From the NCBI GenBank assembly GCA_030278955.1, contig JAOANR010000004.1, positions 1,612,001 to 1,676,000 on the forward strand: a stretch of DNA of 64,000 bases, read 5' to 3'. Numbering within the stretch: the stretch's first letter is position 1; each line of letters starts with the position of its first letter. A model generated the notes under the pieces. It was not told the origin of the DNA. It was given only the letters and a program-made list of their open reading frames with translations, and ran no database searches. This DNA is from Hygrophila difformis. Lineage: Eukaryota; Streptophyta; Magnoliopsida; Lamiales; Acanthaceae. A program made the translations under genes and the position numbers. Positions 57,778 through 64,000 of this stretch are shown piece after piece.

Positions 57778-58348
57778 TAATTATTGATCACTTGCATTTT
57801 TGTACGCATATCTCAGCCCTTGCGTGATCTTTTGGGTTAGTTCTTCCGTGGAATGGATTATATATATATATATATATATTTTTTTTTTTGTGTGTGTGTG
57901 TGTGTGTGTGTCATTACTCTCGCTTTTATTTTTTAATAAAGGGAAGTTATTATTCTAAAATCTTTGATTTCTTGAATGTATTGTAGTACATACCTTGATC
58001 TTCATTCTGTTTAGCTCTCCCCTTTTCTTTTGTTTTCATGTTTTTGTATTTGGTTATTGGTTGATATATCTTGAACTTCCATGGTTCCACATGCAGTATT
58101 TTTTTTGCTTTGAAGTTCTCTAGAATATTTGCCTTTCTAATTGGATTATTTCTATTTATTTTTCATAATTGGCTTTTGTGTTCTTTTAATTTTTCCACTT
58201 TGTACTTGCCTCTAATATGATTCTTTTTTTCCTTCAATTAAAGACTCTGGTTCATTGCACAGATCTGCTAAGCCATACAAGATGCTGCTTTGATAGATCA
58301 TTCATTGTGTCATTAAAAATATGGAAGCATGGGAGTGGAGATTCTATG
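57778..58348. repeat. Direct repeat, left copy (571 bp), flanking the carrier-gene fragment
   Basis: Pairs with 60021-60594. Shared landmarks are TAATTATTGATCACTTGCA, TCTTCCGTGGAATGGATTAT, AAGACTCTRGTTCATTGCAC and GCATGGGAGTGGAGATTCTA. The copies differ by scattered substitutions and by the lengths of (AT)n and (GT)n runs. Confidence 0.9.
57861..57911. repeat. (AT)n-(T)n-(GT)n microsatellite
   Basis: A compound simple repeat inside the left direct repeat; the right copy has only a short (GT)n run. Confidence 0.9.
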
Positions 58349-58353
58349 AAGGT

Positions 58354-60014
58354 TGGAGAAGGGAAAGATATGCCATTCGAATATTTTATAGGGTGTTTGG
58401 TTGATCAGTTGAATCATTTGCCAATATTTGGTATGGGGTTCGAAGGAAATGGCTGCAAGAAGGCAGAGTCAAAGGCTTCAGTGGTTCCTACTAATTTATC
58501 AGACCCCTTTAAAATGCTTTCTAGTATTATAGAAGGGAAAAGAGCAGATGTGAATGGATTTTTGAGGAATTTGAAGTTTGCACGGGTTGGGGGAGTTCCA
58601 TCAAGTATTGTTGGCGTGCCAGATGAGCAGGACTTGGTGGGTGAGGGGATTAATAATGTGGCTAATCGGGAAGAAACTGGAGGCATTTCACCACAAAAAT
58701 TAGCCAATGGATTTCTGAGTATTCCGTTGTCCAATGTTGAGCGACTGAGATCAACTTTGTCAACCCTTTCATTGACAGAACTAATCCAATTTCTTCATCA
58801 GATAAGGAGGCCATCGAAAGAAGAACACCCTGACAAAAAAAATTGTTTAATATTCAGGATTTCTTCAGATGCACAGAAGCTGAAGGTATGTTTTTCAATT
58901 CGAGGTCTCTTTAATTTTGGTTAAAACTTAAAAATTCTTGGCATGAGTTCATTTTAAAACCATGTGGTAGGGATTAACTTTAACAGATTACAATGAGGGA
59001 ATTATCTTCTTTAGCTACATCATGTTTGTTATTAAGTTCTTTAATTCCATCAATCTCATTTGAACCGCAATTTCTGTACTTTCGGGTTTTTAAATCGAAC
59101 CGTTGGTTTGATGCACTGGGCCAAGAGTGGGATCCACATGAGTGCTTGGAAGAGAATGGAAAGGAACATGTTTGTCATGTGGGGGACTGTAGATCAGAAC
59201 TAGTTTTCGTTTTAGGTTACAGTCATCTTTCGCTAACAGATTTTTACAGATGGATAGAGCTCTTTACTATGAGCTTCATATCATCTATAATTGTGGAGCT
59301 AAACCTTAAGAGGCAAGATCTGCATATGCATATTTTCTGAAGTTGATTCTGTGTCTTTCATATGTATGATAAACTGGAGAGCAATGGGAAATATCTATGA
59401 GGATGAAAAAAACCATTATAATACAACTGATTGGCTTAGTTCACACACACACACACACACACATATGTATATATATATATATATCATATATGTTAGTATA
59501 ATTGAAAATACCCATCGTTGCAATTTCCAAGTAAGTTCTTTAAATGCAGGAAAGAGGTTTTTCCAGGAGCTAGACAGAGATGGCGATGGACAAGTTTCTC
59601 TGGAAGATCTTGAAGTAGCCATGAGGAAGAGAAAATTACCTAAGAAATACGCTCATGAATTCATGAGGCGTGCTAGGAGTCACTTATTCTCGAAATCTTT
59701 TGGTTGGAAACAGTTCCTATCCTTGGTGGAACAAAAAGAGACTACCATTCTCCGGGCATATACCTGTGTCTGTTTAAGCAAATCTGGGACACTTAAGAAA
59801 AGCGAGATTTTGGCATCTCTGCAGAATGCAGGACTCCCTGCAAATGAAGACAATGCTTTTGCCATGGTCTGTTTTCTGAATGCTGATTCAGAATCTATAT
59901 CGTATGGGCATTTTCGGAATTTCATGCTTTTGCTTCCATCTGACAGACTTCAAGAAGATCCACGGTAATTTTTAGCTTCTATTTTGCAACTTGTCTTTCC
60001 GACAATGAGTTTTG
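58354..60014 (+). pseudogene. Duplicated fragment of the carrier gene (late exon 1, intron 1, exon 2)
   Basis: It corresponds to 41804-43447. The exon 1 part begins GEGKDMPFEYFIGCLVDQLN and carries several substitutions. Near 58837 one base is missing in an A run, shifting the frame (HPDKKNCLIF instead of HPDKKKLFN). Intron 1 is retained, so it is a DNA-level copy and not a retrocopy. The exon 2 part at 59549-59966 is nearly intact and keeps the EF hand DRDGDGQVSLED. The fragment ends within intron 2 at GACAATGAGTTTTG. No promoter or carrier domain is included. Confidence 0.93.
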
Positions 60015-60020
60015 TTCAGG

Positions 60021-60594
60021 TAATTATTGATCACTTGCAATTTTATACGTGTATCTCAGCTCTTGTGTGATCTTTTTGGTTGGTTCTTCCGTGGAATGGA
60101 TTATGATTTTTTTTTTGTGTGCGTGTGTGTGCGTGTCATTACTCTAGCTTTTATGTTTTAATAAAGGAAAGTTATTGTTCTAAAATCTTTGGTTTCTTGA
60201 ATGTATTGTAGTGCATACCTTTATCTTCATTCTGTCTTAGCTCTCCCTTTTTCTTTTATTTTCATGTTTTTGTATTTGGTTATAGGGTGATATCCTGGAC
60301 TTTCATGGTTCTAGATGCAGTATTTTTTTTTACTTTTGAAGTTCTTTTCTAGAATAATTGCCTTTATAAGTGGATTATTTCTATTTATTTATTTATTTTT
60401 CATGATTGCCTTTTTCTTCTTTTAATTTTTTCCCTCTCTCTGTACTTGCCTCAAATATGTTTCTTTTTTTTCTTCAATTAAAGACTCTAGTTCATTGCAC
60501 AGATCTGCTAAGCCACACAAGATGCTATTTTGATAGATCATTCATTTTCGAGTGTCATTAAAAATATGGAAGCATGGGAGTGGAGATTCTATGA
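60021..60594. repeat. Direct repeat, right copy (574 bp)
   Basis: This is the partner of 57778-58348. It ends at GATTCTATGAGG, where the left copy passes straight into the carrier-gene fragment. Confidence 0.9.
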
Positions 60595-61659
60595 GGTATT
60601 GCAACCATTAACTTTACCTTTTGCGAGTTGGCTAGTAATTTACAAGGATTGATGAAGAACAATACGTTTCTAATCCATGCAGATGCTACTGGAGCATCTG
60701 TTGTACTAGTGTCTGTTTCCACAAAACATGGATGCAGGCTCAAAATATAATGCTCACCAATCATCTCTATCCCTCATCCTCACCGATTCCCATCTTATGG
60801 AGATGATCACATATGGGTTGTGGCTCCAGCTCAGAAAAACGTTGATTTCTTATGTTTTATCAGAATATTCAGGTACGTCTTAAGCGCATCTTATTTAACA
60901 GCCCATGCAAAGGGGATTGGGTGAATGTGAAGCTATTTTCTTTTTTAGCCTGTTCTTTCAATTGCATCTGTAACTATGTTGAGTCATGCTGATTATCTTT
61001 GTAGATATGCTTAAAAATTTTGGTTCTTTCTCAGTAATTGGGGAAAATGAAACGACAATCCAACAACTAGAAGCATCTACGTATCATTGCGTGCCATAAG
61101 CTTTTGGACAATCAACCTTGAACACAACAATTACTTGTTACCACTCTTCGCATGCTGAATAGTCTGAGAAGCCATGAGCACCCCATCCATAATGTGCCAG
61201 TCCTTGACATAAGCCATCTGAGGACTTCCAACTTGATCCACGATATTTTAAGATTTTTTGCTAGGAGTTTGGTAATAATCTTTTATATAAGTTGCCAATC
61301 AAAGGGAGGGGTTGATAATCATTAAAACATAAAGTATATTCCAAAGGGGATTGTTGGGACCACTGGCGTGGGAGCCAAATCTGCTGCACTAATTATTCCG
61401 GAAGGACCATGCTCTAGGAGCCGGACCAAAAAGTTCACAGATCAAATTGCCATCCTTCAAAAGTCTGCGGAATTTACAGAAGAAATCAACAAAGAAGAAG
61501 GTAGCAGTTTGAAAGCATTGATCATGATCTAGTTCGAAGAAGACTCGGGACCCATTCATTATCCGGGTCCTGTGTTATCAAACTAAATTCGGAGGAAGGA
61601 GACCTCGAGATGCACTTATAGATCAAAATAGCATAATGAGGTCAACAAAATGGACCCCA
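60595..61659. other. Intergenic, no gene supported
   Basis: It continues the sequence that originally followed the repeat. No ORF with recognisable features is present. Confidence 0.55.
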
Positions 61660-62060
61660 TCGCAACCACCGCCGCCGCCGGAAGTTCGCCGGAGCTCCGA
61701 CCAAGTCGCTGGAATCTGACCGGAACTTCGTCGTCGCCGGTCAACGGACGGTCAACGCCGGAACAGTGACCGGAAGCGGTGGGCCCTAGCTGGATGAGAG
61801 TGAGAACAATTTTGTGCACTTACGACGCTAACCAGTGCCTACAACGCGAGCCTTGTTCCACGTCGTAATTCCGCCTCACGTCGTAAGACTGGAGGCTGAC
61901 GACGCTCACGACGCAAGCCGAGACACCTACGACGCTAACCTTCTTCCGCGTCGTAAGCCTCACGTCGCCCCCTCCAGCAGAAATCACACCTACGACGCTA
62001 AGCCCCTATGGCGCTAGATGAGGATCACGTCGTACAAGTTGGTTCACGTCGTAACCTGTC
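61660..62060. repeat. Array of TACGACG / CGTCGTA words after a CCGCCGG-rich block
   Basis: About a dozen words such as CTACGACGCTAA and CACGTCGTAA alternate between 61820 and 62060. They are mutually complementary, so many short hairpins are possible. The preceding block is GCCGG-rich. It may be part of a retrotransposon LTR. Confidence 0.6.
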
Positions 62061-62468
62061 CAGTCTTCATATTTCTTACTTGCTCTTTATTTTCTCCTGT
62101 TTTAAATATTGTAAGACTTGTTTAAACCTTCATTTTACTTGTTTAATGGGCTTGGACTATATATATGTCCTCCCCAACACTTGTAACACATCTTTGTCTA
62201 TTGAAACAAATCTACATTTCCAATTCAAAGATCACCCGAGAGCATACTCCCTCTCACACACCTTTGTATGTTTGTTGGGAAACATTCATCAACCTAGGAT
62301 TGAAGCATCCCTTGTTGATCATCAAACCGAGGCTCGAGTGGAAGGATTGGATTGAGGTCAAGGTTTCGAACATCTTGGTTGCTTCCCCCGACGACCCTTG
62401 CTGCGGTTTTGCTTCCTTATCTCTTGTTTTTCTATTCGGTTCATCTTCATCTATCTACCATCTTCTTA
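62061..62468 (+). other. LTR-like sequence with TATA box (low confidence)
   Basis: CTATATATATGTCC near 62156 is followed by a plausible transcript region. The sequence resumes after the Tourist-like insert at 63409 (CTTAATCTTCCGCTTAATC). LTR ends were not located. Confidence 0.35.
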
Positions 62469-62650
62469 GGCCCTGTTCTCTAGGCCTTAATTTTTCTGGT
62501 CTGATCTGAATTTATAAAACCTGGTCTGGTCTGATCTGAATTTGTCTGGTCTGGTCTGGTCTGATCTGATTCCATCTGGTCTGGTCTGATCTGATCTGAA
62601 TTGATCTGATCTGATCTTATTTTATTTATATTTTGATTCTAATTAGATTT

Positions 62651-62682
<32 letters not shown>

Positions 62683-63408
62683 GATCATAATAATAAAATT
62701 AATAATTAACTTATAATAATAATAATAACAATAAATTAGTAATTATTAAAAAAATTATTTATTAATAAATTAGTGATTAGTTTATTATTATTATATAATA
62801 GTAATAATAATTAATTAATTATTTTTATTATTATTGTTAATTATTACTACTAATTACTAATACAGTATTTATTATATATTAGTATTTTCAATAATAATTA
62901 ATTATTAATAGTTAATTAATTATAATTATAATAATAGTTAATAAAATAATAATTATTAAGAGTTATTTACAACTATTATTATTACTATTATTATGATATT
63001 ATTGTTATTATCATTATTATATATTTTAAACATATTTAGTGAAAGTATTTAAATTATATTTTGAAAGTATTTATAATATAAAATATATTAAGAACGTGAC
63101 TAGTATATTTAAATAATATTTTGATGAGCAAAAGAATATTTTTAAAAATATTTTTAAATAACTACAATATAAATAATATTTGTATTGCTATATTTTTTGC
63201 TTTTTATAAAAAAAATATTATACGTAATTATATAATTTTATTATAATGATCTGGTCTGGTCTGGTCTGGTCTGAATGTTTCTGGTCCGGTCTGATCTGAT
63301 CTGATTTGATCTGGTCTGATCTGAATGTTTCTTATCTGATCTGGTCTGATCTGATTTTGAAAAAAAATAAGTAATAAGTCCTGAAAATAAGTTCTAGAGA
63401 ACAGGGCC
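62469..63408. mobile_element. Tourist-like (PIF/Harbinger) element with CTGGT/CTGAT satellite arms
   Basis: Both ends are inverted copies of GGCCCTGTTCTCTAG. TTA flanks both sides (62466-62468 and 63409-63411). Each arm carries runs of CTGGTCTGATCTGA-type words, in the same orientation at both ends. The centre (about 62640-63240) is TAA/ATT-rich. No ORF is present. Confidence 0.85.
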
Positions 63409-63411
63409 TTA

Positions 63412-64000
63412 ATCTTCCGCTTAATCTTCTCTTAATCTCCCTTAATCCTTTTCTAAGCAAGTTGGTAACCAAGAGATCCATGCCAACCATCCGCCACCGT
63501 AATGAACTGGGTACCAATAGCTGCTGGCATATGCCCGGAATGAAACAGGACCAAGTCTAGATTGGAACTGTTTGATCCTGTCACTTTTATTATCCCCATC
63601 ACATGCATGCTTGAATTGTTTGCCAAACTGTGGCGAATCTAAAAATTCTGGTCATTGGGGGCACGAGTGGTTGACTGGTTGTGATGGATGGGATGGTTCA
63701 GCGGGGGCTGGAGAAGGAACACGGATAGAGATATGGTAAGCTTTGGAGTGAAATTAGAGTTTGAGAATTGTAATAATTTATTTTGGTACGGGTGGCTTTA
63801 TTGGGTTAAGCTTTCCCAAAACAACTTTCTGCATTCACAAGGGGGTCCGGTTAAGGTGCGATTGCATCAAATCGCAGCACATCAAGGCCAAAATCTTGAG
63901 CGTCCAATTAAAATCCAAGGGTTGTAAATGCAAAAGGGTAAAGTTGTCCAATAAAAATATGGAACGGTTTTATTTAATTACGAAATTACGGATTAGTACT
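63412..64000. other. Window end, no gene supported
   Basis: GCAAGTTGGTAACCAAGAGATC near 63458 loosely resembles a primer-binding site after an LTR. No ORF has recognisable features. Confidence 0.4.

Noticed and set aside
58217..58924. A separate 235-aa gene
   Set aside because: It is the frameshifted exon 1 part of the duplicated carrier fragment joined to repeat sequence.

Overview
This is plant nuclear DNA, almost certainly from a eudicot. The evidence is spliced genes with GT-AG introns, an IQD calmodulin-binding gene, a PLS-class PPR gene, a plant mitochondrial carrier with an EF hand, and a very dense mix of plant transposons. I cannot name the species from the sequence alone. Three host genes look intact: an IQD gene (20.9-22.7 kb, 5 exons, 458 aa), an EF-hand mitochondrial carrier resembling Arabidopsis SAMTL (41.2-45.4 kb, 7 exons, 826 aa) and a single-exon PPR gene (55.4-57.5 kb, 686 aa). 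Almost everything else is mobile DNA or its debris.

Layout. 0-5.6 kb: two nearly identical PIF/Harbinger elements in tandem sharing one 3-bp target site; the second transposase is broken by a 5-bp insertion. 5.6-6.7 kb: three copies of a tRNA-derived SINE. 7.01-19.52 kb: one 12.5-kb Mutator-like element (MULE) bounded by a perfect 9-bp target duplication. It carries an intact 5-exon MURA-type transposase, a 459-bp satellite repeated 6.75 times, a small GC-rich coiled-coil ORF and, on the opposite strand, an intact 8-exon Ulp1/SENP-like cysteine protease gene. It fits the Kaonashi class of ULP-bearing MULEs. 19.6-20.9 kb: a microsatellite, a SINE with a 16-bp target duplication and the IQD promoter. 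23.8-28.0 kb: a decayed Helitron with both termini recognisable and a scrambled PIF1-type helicase, itself hit by a hAT-like foldback and two Stowaway-like MITEs. 28.5-29.0 kb: a SINE split by another insertion. 29.84-35.60 kb: a complete young Ty1/copia LTR retrotransposon with a few inactivating lesions. 36-40 kb: LINE fragments, a SINE and a tiny retroposed stub. 45.74-47.14 kb: a short L1 with long target duplications and a poly-C junction. 47.4-50.0 kb: a MITE inside a MITE and a non-autonomous Harbinger. 50.1-53.9 kb: a MULE with ~430-bp terminal inverted repeats that contains a Ty3/gypsy LTR. 53.98-55.26 kb: a candidate Pack-MULE with a GC-rich captured segment, ending about 140 bp before the PPR start codon. 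57.8-60.6 kb: a 1.66-kb duplicate of exons 1-2 of the carrier gene, bracketed by a ~570-bp direct repeat. 62.5-63.4 kb: a Tourist-like element with CTGGT/CTGAT satellite arms.

The strongest candidates for something under-described are the complete ULP-MULE with its internal satellite and an Asp-to-Asn change at the expected catalytic Asp of the protease, and the carrier-gene fragment inserted between long direct repeats. Exon boundaries, terminal repeats and target duplications were read by eye; no database search or folding program was run.
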